Shown here one piece after another: positions 17,652 to 26,674 of a stretch of 64,000 nt of DNA. A program made the position numbers and the translations under genes. The notes under the pieces were generated by a model, which saw only the letters and a list, made by a program, of their open reading frames with translations, was not told the DNA's origin and searched no databases. Every line of letters begins with the position of its first letter. The first letter of the stretch is position 1. This DNA comes from Planctomycetota bacterium (GTDB taxonomy: Bacteria; Planctomycetota; J058): assembly GCA_023954375.1 (NCBI GenBank), contig JAMLIC010000007.1:1-64000 (forward strand), written 5' to 3'.

Positions 17652-18017
17652 ATGAGCGAGACGGTAGTGCAGCACGAGTTGTCCCCGCGAGCGCTCGCGG
17701 GCTGGCTTCGCCGCCAGCCCGCGACCTGGTGGAGCGTCGACGGCGACCCCTTGCTGATGGGGAGCCTGAACCTGCCCTGCTCAGCGGAGGATCTCGCTGC
17801 TGCGATCGAAGCCAGTGGAAGGTCTCTGGTTCTGCACGTGTTCGGCGGGGTGGACACGACCGGACCGGACGAGGACGTCCTCACCCGCGTCGCTGCCGCA
17901 GGAGAGGACACCGCCGGCAACCGGTCCATGACCCTCGCTTGGGCGGATTCGGACTCGAGCTGGCTCCTGATCGAGGATCGGGACGTGGCGGAGTTCGCCG
18001 CCCAGAGCGTCGAGTAG
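17652..18017 (+). CDS. Small protein upstream of the HEPN-like gene, unrecognised
   Basis: 121 residues from ATG 17652 (MSETVVQHELSP), ending 11 bp before the HEPN-like gene start. The composition is acidic (pI low), with a W-rich early segment and beta strands; no known motif is visible. Tight spacing suggests a functional pair, such as antitoxin and toxin, but that is inference. A 137-bp gap separates it from the response regulator. Confidence 0.5.
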   Translation: MSETVVQHELSPRALAGWLRRQPATWWSVDGDPLLMGSLNLPCSAEDLAAAIEASGRSLVLHVFGGVDTTGPDEDVLTRVAAAGEDTAGNRSMTLAWADSDSSWLLIEDRDVAEFAAQSVE

Positions 18018-18028
18018 CGTCGAGCCCC

Positions 18029-18898
18029 GTGCCCGTCCCCAAGTTCTCTTCCGGCCTGGTCCTGGGGATTCCTTCGGGTGCCGCGCCTCTCGACGCGTCC
18101 TCGAGTTCCCCCATTGGGCACTACAAGCACCTCGCGAACGGCGCCTGGAATCTCCTCGTCTACGTGCGCCGGCACCTCAACGCCCCGCCGGTCGTCGCGC
18201 GGACGTACGAGGCCGCTCGTACCCGACACCTCGACCAACTCGCGGGCATGTGCCTGCTGGGAGTGATCGAGGCCTTCGAGCGCTACTTCAAAGAGGTCGC
18301 AGCGGTCTGCGTCGATGCACTCGGCCAGCGGGTCATGGACGACCGTTTGGACGTCCTCGAGGCAAAGCCGAGCGCCGTGCCCCAGCACTTCGCGGCGCGG
18401 TCGTTCGGCAGCGCCCTGTGCGAGTCGCTCAACTGGTCAAGCAGCGCGCTCGTGAACGAGAGGTTCCGGCGGATCCTGGCGGACGAGGACAACGCGATCT
18501 GGGAGGAGTTCCCGTTCCCGAGCCCCAAGCAGAAGCCGGTGGCCCGACGACGATTCCATGCTCCGCTGCAGATGGTTTGGCAGCTGCGCCACGTGCTCGT
18601 CCACAACGCGGGAGTGATCAGCCCGTCGGACGCGGTGAAGCTGCGGGTCCTTGCCGATGAAGCGGTCGATGGGGCCCGTCGACTTCGCCCAACGAAGAAC
18701 GAGGTCTACCAGGTCAAGCTCCTGTTGGACGAGGCAGTCGTCGTCGTGAACAGTGCCGTCCGGGACCGGCTCCAGGTCGTTCTCGACGGCGTCTGCACGA
18801 AGACGCCGACGGTGACCCCGGCGCTGCACGAAGTGCAGCGCTTGGCGAGCGCCTTCGACCTGCCGTTCACGGTCTTGGGAGTGTCCGCAGCGCCGTAG
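18029..18898 (+). CDS. HEPN-like protein, candidate RNase effector
   Basis: About 289 residues from GTG 18029. The central sequence MVWQLRHVLVHNAG carries an R-x4-H arrangement with N following, the classic active-site motif of HEPN RNases and common in MAE_28990/RiboL-like defence proteins. The rest is helical, as expected for HEPN. Together with the 121-residue gene just upstream it looks like a two-gene cassette in the prophage cargo. The domain call is by motif only, and the start could lie slightly elsewhere because the frame is open upstream. Confidence 0.55.
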   Translation: MPVPKFSSGLVLGIPSGAAPLDASSSSPIGHYKHLANGAWNLLVYVRRHLNAPPVVARTYEAARTRHLDQLAGMCLLGVIEAFERYFKEVAAVCVDALGQRVMDDRLDVLEAKPSAVPQHFAARSFGSALCESLNWSSSALVNERFRRILADEDNAIWEEFPFPSPKQKPVARRRFHAPLQMVWQLRHVLVHNAGVISPSDAVKLRVLADEAVDGARRLRPTKNEVYQVKLLLDEAVVVVNSAVRDRLQVVLDGVCTKTPTVTPALHEVQRLASAFDLPFTVLGVSAAP

Positions 18899-19166
18899 CC
18901 GACGAGCAGGTGCTCCTCGGGTCGGGGGCCACTCGCCTGGTCCTTCCGGCTCGGGGTAGTTCCTCCCATCCACAGCGTGGGCCGGGCCGAGCCGTCGACG
19001 GCCCGACACGATTTCCGCCTTGATCCCCCTCCCGCGCCCTACCCCGAACGCCCCCATTTCGCGGTAGTCCGCGCGCGGTAGAGGGGCGTCAGGGGGGCGG
19101 GATTCAACGCTAGGGGGGCGGCCTCATACCCTTCGATCAACGTCGAGCAGGAAGCCGAGGTTGATC
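18899..19166. other. Intergenic gap before the replication block
   Basis: About 270 bp without a convincing gene between cargo and replication genes. The last bases hold a ribosome site (AGGAAGCCGAGG) for the next gene. The promoter of the replication block probably lies here, but I cannot pick a confident -35/-10 pair. Confidence 0.4.
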
Positions 19167-19402
19167 GTGAACGAAGCCGTCCTGGAGCAAAGCGCGCCCG
19201 ACGAGAGCGCGCAGCAGCCGGCCGACTGGCGCGCCTACGACGAGGTCCAGGACGCGATCGAGCGCCTCTACCTCGTCGTGTGGGACCGCTGGCACCCGCT
19301 GAACCCCGCGACCGACGGGCGGGCGCGGTGCGCCGGGTCAAGGACGTGCGCCGCCGGACGCTCCTGAGCCTGTGGCTGGCGCGCGAGCGGGGCGCGGCGT
19401 GA
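19167..19402 (+). CDS. Small early phage protein, frame broken
   Basis: Reading starts at GTG 19167 (VNEAVLEQSAPDES) after an AGGAAG-type ribosome site and continues through helical sequence DWRAYDEVQDAIERLY. It then falls out of frame around 19,320-19,330, where GC-rich sequence repeats GGGCGG. The neighbouring frame continues with VRRVKDVRRRTLLSLWL and ends at a TGA (19400-19402) that overlaps the next gene's GTG in the usual coupled way. That strongly suggests one ~78-residue protein with an indel, likely a sequencing error. The function is unknown. Confidence 0.5.
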
Positions 19403-19925
19403 CCGCGCTGGCGGAGCCCCTAGTCCCCTCCCGGCCGCGCCTGCAAACGGCGCCGCTGACCCCGGTCCTGGCGCTCGACCTGGCGACCGCGACCGGGTGG
19501 GCCCTGCGCGACGCGCGCGGCCAGCTCGCCAGCGGCGTCCGGTCCTTCGCGCTCAAGAGCGGCGAGAGCTCGGGGCTCAGGCTCCTGCGCTTCCGCCGCT
19601 GGCTGCGCGAGGTCCTCGACCTGGGGGAGGTGCGGTTGGTCGCGTACGAGCAGCCGGTGATCCACCGCAAGCGTCGCCAGCTCAACCGGAGCGTGGCCCA
19701 CAACCTCGAGGGCGTGCTCCTTCCCGAGCTCGAGGGCCGGTGGACTACGTGAGCCCGACGCCGGCCGAGGTGAAGAAGCACGCCACCGGCCGGGGCAACG
19801 CCAGCAAGGCCGACATGGTCGAGGCCGCTCGGCAGCGGTGGCGGATCGCGGTCGACGACCACAACCAGGGGGACGCCCTCTGCCTCCTGGCCTGGACCCT
19901 GGAGGAGATCGGAGAGGCCCCGTGA
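19399..19925 (+). CDS. RuvC-like Holliday junction resolvase, frameshifted
   Basis: The first frame (GTG 19399 to 19752) has the RuvC/RNase H-like start VLALDLATATGWALRD and a second acid segment VRLVAYEQPV. In the next frame the family's C-terminal half follows: VSPTPAEVKKHATGRGN and GDALCLLAW. The switch point is the GGCCGGTGG sequence near 19,736-19,743; adding one G restores a continuous protein of about 175 residues. The real stop (19925) overlaps the next gene's GTG, which supports one gene. It would cleave branched DNA during phage replication or packaging. An assembly error is more likely than a true mutation. Confidence 0.75.
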
Positions 19926-20629
19926 GCACCCTGCGCACGATCGACGTCACGCTGGCGGCTGAGCGCTACTGGTTGGACCCGCGCGACAGGTGGGAGGTCA
20001 CCGAGTACGGCGACCTGACCCTGCCGTGGCCGGCGGCCCGCGTCGTGTGGCGAGTTCCCTCGCTCGTGAACCTGGGCGGGAAGCTCGTCGCGAACCCGCT
20101 GGGCGAGCGGTGGACCGCGCTGGTCGAGCGCTCCGACCCGAAGGTGGCGCTGGCGCGGCCCTGGCGCGAGATCGAGGAGGGCCTCGCCCGGACCGCCGAG
20201 CACTCGGCCGAGCTGGCGCGCCGAGGTGCGTCTCCGGAGACGCGGGCGCAGCTCGAGCTCCTCGCCGCCGCGGCCCGTGGGCCCGTGACCCCCGAGCTCG
20301 GCCGGAGGGTCCTGGCGCTCCTGGAGAGCGCTCGCTGCGGGGTGCTCGCGCGGCTCAAGGTGCCGCTGGCGCCGCCGGGGCTCTTCGTGCTGGGCGAGGC
20401 AGCGTTCTGGGTCGGGGCCGACGGGCGGGCTCGGCCCGAGTCGCTCGTCTACACCGCGCTCGCCCACCCCTGGTTGGGTGCGGACCAGCTCGGCGCCGTG
20501 GCCACGTTCGTGGAGATCGGGGTCCACCCGCTGCTCGTGGCCGTGGACGCGCTCAACCGGGGGACCGGGCGGCTGGTCCAGCGCGGCGGGCGCGAGCGCT
20601 TCGAGTTCGTCGCGAGCCGCGTGGGATGA
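19922..20629 (+). CDS. Phage replication-block protein, unrecognised
   Basis: 235 residues from GTG 19922, coupled to the resolvase stop. Mixed alpha/beta sequence with a leading YWLDPRDRWEVTEYGDLTLPW and no motif I recognise. It sits between resolvase and primase, and its TGA overlaps the primase ATG. A replication accessory role is inferred from position only. Confidence 0.6.
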   Translation: MSTLRTIDVTLAAERYWLDPRDRWEVTEYGDLTLPWPAARVVWRVPSLVNLGGKLVANPLGERWTALVERSDPKVALARPWREIEEGLARTAEHSAELARRGASPETRAQLELLAAAARGPVTPELGRRVLALLESARCGVLARLKVPLAPPGLFVLGEAAFWVGADGRARPESLVYTALAHPWLGADQLGAVATFVEIGVHPLLVAVDALNRGTGRLVQRGGRERFEFVASRVG

Positions 20630-22308
20630 ACGGGGGCGGGGGCGGGGACGGGGGCTGCAAGCGGCCCCTCGGGGTGTTCCTCGAGGAGGAGGTGCTCCCC
20701 CGCCTCTTCGAGCGGCTGGACCAGGCGTTCCCCGAGTTCGGCTGGGAGGCCACCCAGGACGGCTGGGTGGCGACGAACCGGGAGACGACCAAGCGGGTCC
20801 TGGACGCTCGCCCCGAGCGGGTGATCTGCAACCGCCCATTCGGCTTCTACGCCCACGGCGGGCAGGCCCTGACGTGGTTGGCCTATGTAAACGGCGGGCG
20901 GGCGCCCCGCGGCCAGGCCTTCCTCGAGTCGGCGCGCCGGCTCTGCGAGCTGGCTGGCGTCCCCTTCCCCGAGCGCGAGGTCTCGGCCGAGGAGCTGCGC
21001 GCGGTCCAGGCGGCCGAGGCGCGGCGGGCTGCGCTGGAGGCGGTGACGGCGATCGTCCAGCGGCTCTACGCCTCGGAGGCCGCGGCCGCCGCGCGGGCCT
21101 ACGTGCGCGAGCGCGGGCTCGACGACGCGCAGGCGGCGGAGATGGGGCTCGGGTTCTACCCGTCGGTGGCCGACGTGCGCTACGCCCTCGCCCCGGAGCT
21201 GCACCCGGTGGCCCGGGAGGCCGGGCTCCTTTGGGAGAGGCTCGAGGGCTACGTCCTCTTCCCCTGGCTCGACGACTGGGGGCGCCCGCTCACGCTCTAC
21301 GGGCGCTGGCCGGGGAAGGCGCCGCCGGAGAGGCGGCCCAAGGCGGTGGCTCTGCCGGGGAGCGGAACCAAGCGCTCGCCGCTCTACTTCGACCGAGCCC
21401 GTGCGGCCGGCGAGCGCGACCTGGTGCTGGTGGAGGGCGTCCTCGACGCCGCGGTTCTCCAGGCGCGCGGCGAGACGCGGGTCGTGGCCTGCGTCGGGGC
21501 GCAGCTCGCGCGGGCCCAGGTGGAGACGCTGGTCCGCCACAAGGTCGCGTCGGTCACGATCTGCCTCGACCCGGACCGAGCGGGCGAGAGGGGCGCGCTC
21601 GCGTGCGTGCGGGCGCTGGGGGAGGCCGGCATTGCCGCCTACGTAGCCCCGCGGCTCCCCGATGGGCTCGACCCCGATGAGCTGGTCCTGCGGGACGGGC
21701 TGGATGCGTGGCGCGCCCACCTGGGCCGGGCGCAGGCGGGCGCCCGCTGGCGAGCGGAGCGGGCCCTGGAAGGGGTTACGCCCGCGAGCTCGGCTCTGGA
21801 GCGTGACCGCGCGGTCCGTGAGGTGGGCGAGGTCGTGGCCGCGCTGCGCGGGAGCAGCGCCGAGCGCGAGCGCGACGAGCTGCTGCGGCTCCTGGCCAAG
21901 GCAACGGGCTCGCGGGTGGGCGCGCTGCGGGCCGAGCTCCCCGCACCCGTGGGCGTGGCGACGGAGGAGGGGGCCGGCCAGGAGAAGGGGCGGCCCGAGG
22001 TCACGGTCTGGCCCTACCGCGAGGAGGAGCGCGGCCTGGTGTGGATCAAGGAGCGCTTCGGCCAGGACGGGAGCGTGGAGTTCGAGGAGGTGCCGCTGGC
22101 GAACTTCACGGCCCGGATCACAGGCGAAGTCCGGGAGGACGACGGGGCCGAGGAGCGGCGGTTCTTCGAGATCACCGGCCGGGTGGGCAAGCGCTCGCGC
22201 TCGTTCCAGATCGCCTCGTCTCAGTTCAACGGGCTGGCCTGGGCGGTCGAGGAGCTGGGCGTCGTCAACCCAACACGGGGCGATCCTCGAGCCGGGGGCC
22301 CTGGGTGA
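20626..22308 (+). CDS. Phage primase, N-terminal part of a broken primase-helicase
   Basis: Starts at ATG 20626 inside the upstream stop. A short glycine-rich N-terminus precedes a DnaG/CHC2-type region (VICNRPFGFYAHGGQ), then the TOPRIM core with LVLVEGVLDAA and ICLDPDRAGERG. After about residue 545 the sequence QIASSQFNGLAWAVEELG belongs to the linker that normally leads into a DUF927-type helicase. The frame ends at 22308 only because of two nearby single-base shifts. This is thus the front half of one primase-helicase of roughly 1,070 residues that primes and unwinds phage DNA. Confidence 0.82.
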   Translation: MNGGGGGDGGCKRPLGVFLEEEVLPRLFERLDQAFPEFGWEATQDGWVATNRETTKRVLDARPERVICNRPFGFYAHGGQALTWLAYVNGGRAPRGQAFLESARRLCELAGVPFPEREVSAEELRAVQAAEARRAALEAVTAIVQRLYASEAAAAARAYVRERGLDDAQAAEMGLGFYPSVADVRYALAPELHPVAREAGLLWERLEGYVLFPWLDDWGRPLTLYGRWPGKAPPERRPKAVALPGSGTKRSPLYFDRARAAGERDLVLVEGVLDAAVLQARGETRVVACVGAQLARAQVETLVRHKVASVTICLDPDRAGERGALACVRALGEAGIAAYVAPRLPDGLDPDELVLRDGLDAWRAHLGRAQAGARWRAERALEGVTPASSALERDRAVREVGEVVAALRGSSAERERDELLRLLAKATGSRVGALRAELPAPVGVATEEGAGQEKGRPEVTVWPYREEERGLVWIKERFGQDGSVEFEEVPLANFTARITGEVREDDGAEERRFFEITGRVGKRSRSFQIASSQFNGLAWAVEELGVVNPTRGDPRAGGPG

Positions 22309-23861
22309 AGGACCGGATGCGCCACGCGATCCAGACGATCTCGGGCGACCCGCCGCGGCGGACCGTGTTCACGCACCTCGGCTGGCGGTCTGTCGGCCGC
22401 AACTGGCTCTACCTCCACGCCGGCGGCGCGATCGGGCCAGACGGGCCCGTGGACGACGTCTCGGTCCGGCTGGAGGAGCCGCTCGACCGCTTCGTCCTGC
22501 CGGCGCCGCCAGACGGCGAGGAGCTCGCGGACGCGGTGTGGGGCTGGATGCGGGTGCTCGAGGTGGCGCCCAAGCGGATCACGGTGCCGCTGTTCGCCAT
22601 GGTCTGCCGCGCGGTCCTGGGCGACACCGACTTCTCGGGCCACCTCTACGGCGGGACGGGAAACTTCAAGAGCTGCCTGGCGGCGCTCTTCCAGCAGGCT
22701 TTCGGTCCGGCGCTCCACCACAAGAACCTGCCCGGCTCCTGGGAGAGCAGCGCCAACGCGCTCGAGGGGCTGCTCTTCCTGGCCAAGGACGTGCTCCTGG
22801 TGATCGACGACTTCGTCCCCACCGGGAGCGCCAACGAGCAGGCGCGGCGGCACCGCGACGCCGACCGCGTGATCCGCGGCCAGGGGAACCGGACCGGCCG
22901 GCAGCGGATGCGGCCCGACGCCTCGCTCAGGCCGGTGCGGCGCTCGCGCTCGCTGGTCCTGGGGACGGGCGAGGAGCTGCCCCGCGGCGAGTCGCTGACC
23001 GCGCGCATGCTGGTGATGCCGGTCGGGCCCGGCGACGTGCACGTGGACACGCTGACCCGCTGCCAGGCCGAGGCCGCGGCCGGGGTCTACGCCCGGGCGA
23101 CCGCTGGCTTCGTGCCCTGGCTGGCCGGGCGCTACGGCGAGATCCGAGCGGAGCTCCAGGCCGAGCAGGCCGAACTTCGCGCGCAGATCCTCAAGGTGGG
23201 CGGCCACCGGCGCTCGGCCGAGATCGCGGCCAGCCTGCTCGTCGGGCTGCGGTGGTTCGCGCGCTTCTTGGAGGCGATCGGCCTCTACGCCCCGGGCGCG
23301 ACGCGCGCCTTCCTCGAGCTGGGGCGCGGCGCGGTGCTGGAGGCCTTCGACCACCAGTCGGCCACGCAGCGCGACTCGGACCCGACCGCCCGCTTCTTCG
23401 AGCTCCTGGCCTCGGCCCTGGCGAGCGGGCGCGCCCACGTCGCGAGCCCGCAAGGCAAGGTGCCGGCCGAGAGCCCGCTGGCCTGGGGCTGGCGGCTGGG
23501 CGGCGAGGGGCGGCCCGAGCGGGAGCCCTGGAAGCCCGGGGGCACGGACGACGAGCCCTACTGGCACCCGCAGGGCGAGCGGATCGGCTGGGTCGAGGGC
23601 GAGGAGCTGTTCCTCGAGCCGCAGGCCAGCCACGCCGTGGCCCAGCGGATCGCCGGCGACGAGGGCTTCCCCCTCTCGCCTCGCTCGCTCAGGCGGCGGC
23701 TCAAGGATGCGGGGCTGCTCCGGACGCTCCCCGCCAGCCGCGAGACCTGCGCGGTGCGGGTGACCCTGAGCGGCGCGCGGCGTTCGGTCCTGCACGTCGA
23801 CGCGGGGCTCCTGTGCGGCGTCGAGCGCGTGCCCGAGGAGATGTTCGCCCATGGCGCCTGA
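22305..23861 (+). CDS. DUF927-type helicase/ATPase, C-terminal part of the same gene
   Basis: If read alone it could start at GTG 22305 (VKDRMRHAIQTIS). Features include TVFTHLGWR, a P-loop-like GGTGNFKS within HLYGGTGNFKSCLAALF, and LLVIDDF as Walker B, typical of DUF927 ATPases fused to phage primases. Between the primase frame and this one, the peptide GAILEPG is found in the third frame, so two single-base extra bases (after AACC at ~22,270 and in the GGGGG at 22,294-22,298) would restore one protein. Both lie in homopolymers, pointing to sequencing error. Confidence 0.78.
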   Translation: MKDRMRHAIQTISGDPPRRTVFTHLGWRSVGRNWLYLHAGGAIGPDGPVDDVSVRLEEPLDRFVLPAPPDGEELADAVWGWMRVLEVAPKRITVPLFAMVCRAVLGDTDFSGHLYGGTGNFKSCLAALFQQAFGPALHHKNLPGSWESSANALEGLLFLAKDVLLVIDDFVPTGSANEQARRHRDADRVIRGQGNRTGRQRMRPDASLRPVRRSRSLVLGTGEELPRGESLTARMLVMPVGPGDVHVDTLTRCQAEAAAGVYARATAGFVPWLAGRYGEIRAELQAEQAELRAQILKVGGHRRSAEIAASLLVGLRWFARFLEAIGLYAPGATRAFLELGRGAVLEAFDHQSATQRDSDPTARFFELLASALASGRAHVASPQGKVPAESPLAWGWRLGGEGRPEREPWKPGGTDDEPYWHPQGERIGWVEGEELFLEPQASHAVAQRIAGDEGFPLSPRSLRRRLKDAGLLRTLPASRETCAVRVTLSGARRSVLHVDAGLLCGVERVPEEMFAHGA

Positions 23862-23888
23862 GCGCCCCACCCCGAGGAGGAGGTCCCG

Positions 23889-24086
23889 ATGAGCGAGGTG
23901 CAGTACCTCACGATCAAGCAGGTGTGCGAGCGCTACGCGATCAGCCGCGCGACCTTCTACCGCATGCTCGCGGCCCCCCACTCGGGGCTGCGCGGGGTGG
24001 TCGTGCGGATCCCTCCGCCCCGGGGCCGGGTCCGAGTCCCGGTCGCGGCCTTCGAGGCCTGGCTGAAGCGCCGCCAGGCCGGTTGA
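23889..24086 (+). CDS. Excisionase/AlpA-like HTH protein
   Basis: 65 residues from ATG 23889 with GAGGAGGAGG just upstream. LTIKQVCERYAISRATFYRML is a winged-HTH of the MerR/AlpA/Xis type. It lies 128 bp before the integrase on the same strand, so it is probably the recombination directionality factor or a regulator of int. Confidence 0.75.
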   Translation: MSEVQYLTIKQVCERYAISRATFYRMLAAPHSGLRGVVVRIPPPRGRVRVPVAAFEAWLKRRQAG

Positions 24087-24214
24087 CTTCGTCGTGAGCG
24101 CCGACACGGGCGAGCTTTGCGGGCAGCTCCCGGGCCTTGATTTACGGCGCCCGCAGAGCGTCCATGTGCCTCGCGAGGGCGCGCGCGGGCGCGAGCGCGA
24201 GGAGGCGTAGGCGG

Positions 24215-25639
24215 GTGGCCAGGAAGCCCCAGCGAGGCGGGAAGCGGCGCGCCAGCCTGGCCGGCACGCACCTGTTCGTGAAGCCGTCGACGGGAATCTA
24301 CTGGTGGCGGCGGAAGGACCCCGACACCGGCAAGCGGATCAAGCGGACCACGGGCACGCGCGTCCTCGAGGCCGCGCTCAAGAAGGCCCAGGAGTTCGAG
24401 AAGGAGTTCGAGCAGCGCCAGGCGGGGCTGACGGTCGTGGACGGCTGGCAACTCGAGCTCCTCCCCCTCGCCGAGGAGTGGCTCGTGGCCGAGGCGCACG
24501 CCCACTCCGAGCGCTGGGCGCCGCAGAAGCGCCGCCACCTGTTCCGCGCCCTGGACCTGCTCGGGCTCAGAAGGGCGCGCGACCTCGACAACCTTGCCCG
24601 GCTCCACGACAGGCTCCTGGCGCTGCCCCGCTTCACGCGGACCACCAAGCGCCGCTCGTTCCAGGAGACGCTGAAGCAGTTCAGCGCCTGGCTGGCGGCC
24701 AACAAGCGCTACCTCGACCGCGACCCCCTGGCCCACTGGACCCCGATCAAGCCCGACCCGCCGACGAGGCGCCGCCGCTCGCTCCTCCCCGACGAGATGG
24801 CCCGCGCGGTCCAGGCCATGGACCGCCTCGACGCCCACTACGGACGCCGTCCCCAGCGCTGCCTCCTGGTGACCCTGCTGGTGGCCGGCCCTCGCATTGG
24901 CGCGCTCCTCTCGCGCGACGTCGAGCACCTCGACCACCGCAACGCCCGGATCGACCTGGGCGCCAACGTGGGCAAGAAGCGCCGCGGCGCCGCGGCCCTC
25001 GACCCCAAGACCCTGGCCGAGCTGGACGACTACCTCGACGGGCGCACCGAGGGCCCGCTCTTCCTCGCCGCCCGCGGCGGGCGGCCGACGGCCCACAAGG
25101 TCCTCGACCAGGTGCGGGAGGCCTTCGGGCTCGCCTTCGTGGACGAGCTCTGGCCCGAGGACGAGCCGCCCCAACTGGACCTGGCCATGCTCGTCAACTG
25201 CACGCTCCTGCACGGCGCCGTGCCCAAGCTGTCCGGCAACCCCAACCTCGTGACCGAGAAGACGCGCGCCGCCAGGGCCAAGCTCGAGGAGCGCGTGATG
25301 GCGATCGCCGGCCAGCTCCGGCGCGAGTGGGAGCGGCGGATGCAGGGCGTCGACGTCCACGCCCTCCGCAAGACCCACCGGAGCTGGGCCCAGGCCCGCG
25401 GGGTCCCGCCCGTCCTGATCGACAAGCAGCTCGGCCACGCCGACCCGGGGGAGTTCGAAGTGATGCGGGCGCTGGCCGGCAGCGAGACCGGGCGGAAGCA
25501 CTACCTCGACCTGGGGAGCGAGCTCTTCGACGCGGGGCGGTCGGCGCAGGCGGTGCGGGAGCTGCTGGATGAGGCGATGGGGCGGGTGTCCTTCCCCTCG
25601 TCCCGCTGTGGCGTGTTGTCGGACAGAGCGGCGGGCTAA
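24215..25639 (+). CDS. int: Phage tyrosine integrase
   Basis: 474 residues from GTG 24215, preceded by GAGGAGG. The N-terminal arm-binding part (VKPSTGIYWWRRKDPDTGK) and core-binding domain are followed by the catalytic domain: Arg I in LLVAGPRIGALLS, HALRKTH, LGHAD, and the nucleophile Tyr in GRKHYLDL. An extra ~50-residue insertion (about 310-360) splits the catalytic core. It would integrate and excise the prophage; the right attachment site should be near here. Its stop overlaps the merR stop by 4 bp, so the integration junction is probably elsewhere or re-creates the host gene end. Confidence 0.88.
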   Translation: MARKPQRGGKRRASLAGTHLFVKPSTGIYWWRRKDPDTGKRIKRTTGTRVLEAALKKAQEFEKEFEQRQAGLTVVDGWQLELLPLAEEWLVAEAHAHSERWAPQKRRHLFRALDLLGLRRARDLDNLARLHDRLLALPRFTRTTKRRSFQETLKQFSAWLAANKRYLDRDPLAHWTPIKPDPPTRRRRSLLPDEMARAVQAMDRLDAHYGRRPQRCLLVTLLVAGPRIGALLSRDVEHLDHRNARIDLGANVGKKRRGAAALDPKTLAELDDYLDGRTEGPLFLAARGGRPTAHKVLDQVREAFGLAFVDELWPEDEPPQLDLAMLVNCTLLHGAVPKLSGNPNLVTEKTRAARAKLEERVMAIAGQLRREWERRMQGVDVHALRKTHRSWAQARGVPPVLIDKQLGHADPGEFEVMRALAGSETGRKHYLDLGSELFDAGRSAQAVRELLDEAMGRVSFPSSRCGVLSDRAAG

Positions 25640-26088
25640 GAACTGTTCCTCTTCTTGCGCGGAGCCTTGCTCGTCGGATTCGAGGCGGCTTCCTCGGTCT
25701 CCGCCTCGATCGCCTCCAGGATCGGGCAGTCTGACGTGGGTCCTGCTCCGCTGCAACGGGACACAAGGCGCAGGAGCGCCCCCTTGAACGTCTCGAGCGC
25801 CTGCACCTTTTCCTCGATGTCGTTGACCTTCGCCTCGGCCTTCGCCCGCACATCCGCGCAGGTCGTGCTCCTCGCGACGCGGAGGTCGAGAAGCTCCGAG
25901 ATCTCCTTGAGCGTGAAGCCGAGGCCCTGCGCTTGCTTGATGAAACGCAGGCGGCGTTCGTCGTCCTCGTCGTAGTCGCGGTACCCCACCCCTCGCCTGC
26001 GGGGATCGCGGAGCAAGCCTCTGCGCTCGTAGTAGCGGATCGTCTCCACGTTGACGCCGCACCGCTTCGCCAGCTGGCCGATGGTCAT
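25636..26088 (-). CDS. merR: MerR-family metal regulator, mercury type
   Basis: 150 residues from ATG 26088 (MTIGQLAKRCGVNVETIRYY), the standard MerR winged-HTH start. The effector half has cysteines in TTCADVRAKAE, VSRCSGAG and SDCPILEAIE, matching the three-cysteine Hg(II) site of MerR (C82/C117/C126 in Tn501). The C-terminus is basic and longer than usual. It should repress and activate the mer-type promoters found at 26,096 and 28,680-28,860. Its own promoter places the start codon almost at the transcription start. Confidence 0.88.
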   Translation of the reverse strand: MTIGQLAKRCGVNVETIRYYERRGLLRDPRRRGVGYRDYDEDDERRLRFIKQAQGLGFTLKEISELLDLRVARSTTCADVRAKAEAKVNDIEEKVQALETFKGALLRLVSRCSGAGPTSDCPILEAIEAETEEAASNPTSKAPRKKRNSS

Positions 26089-26095
26089 GCCCGTC

Positions 26096-26127
26096 ACCTT
26101 ACGGTCCGTACCCTGGTCCAGGGTCAA
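26096..26127 (-). promoter_or_regulatory. MerR-type promoter/operator for merR
   Basis: On the minus strand TTGACC and TAAGGT are separated by 20 bp containing the symmetric ACCCTGGACCAGGGT. The long spacer with an internal dyad is the hallmark of MerR-regulated promoters. Predicted transcription would begin near 26,089, at or next to the merR ATG (26088), so the mRNA may be leaderless. Confidence 0.75.
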
Positions 26128-26338
26128 GACCTAGTCACGGTAGCCGCTCGGTGCACCCAGGGACGGCTGCGTCTCCTCCCGGGCCGAACGTGGACGCCCT
26201 CGGCTCGAGTCTTGATCGCGGTCCGGGCCGATCCGGCGGCGGTTGTGAGCGAACCGACGGAACGGGGCTTGCACTCCAATCAGAGGAGCTTGGGTGCTCC
26301 TGACGCTGCCGGAAGGACCCGGCGAGGAGGAGATCGAG

Positions 26339-26674
26339 ATGGCAGTCACGGGGACCGCGTCCAAGGAGGAGACCAGGTGCATCGACGCGTGCAACACGTG
26401 CATCGACGCGGCCAATCGCTGCATAGCGCGGCACGTTGGGGAATCCGAGATGGAGCGCTGCCTGCGGCTCTGCCTCGACTGCCTGGACCTGTGCAGGGCC
26501 TGCGTGCAGCTGGTCCCGAGGGGGTCGGATTACGCGAGCCGCCTCTGCGCGCTCATGGTTGACCTTTGTACGTCCTGCGCGGAGGAGTGCGAGCGCTTCG
26601 ACTCCGACGAGTGCAAGGCATGTGCTGAGGCGTGTCGCGAGTGCGCGGAGGCCTGCCGCGCGATGGCGGCCTGA
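26339..26674 (+). CDS. Four-helix Cys-rich copper-binding protein (DUF326-like)
   Basis: 111 residues from ATG 26339 after GAGGAGG. About fifteen cysteines are spaced along helices as CxxxC and CxxC patterns (CIDACNTCIDAANRC; CLDCLDLCRAC; CKACAEACRECAEAC), as in DUF326/Csp-type copper-storage or ferredoxin-like four-helix bundles that bind many Cu(I). There is no signal peptide, so it is cytosolic. It is transcribed away from merR and fits a soft-metal resistance cluster. Confidence 0.85.
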   Translation: MAVTGTASKEETRCIDACNTCIDAANRCIARHVGESEMERCLRLCLDCLDLCRACVQLVPRGSDYASRLCALMVDLCTSCAEECERFDSDECKACAEACRECAEACRAMAA

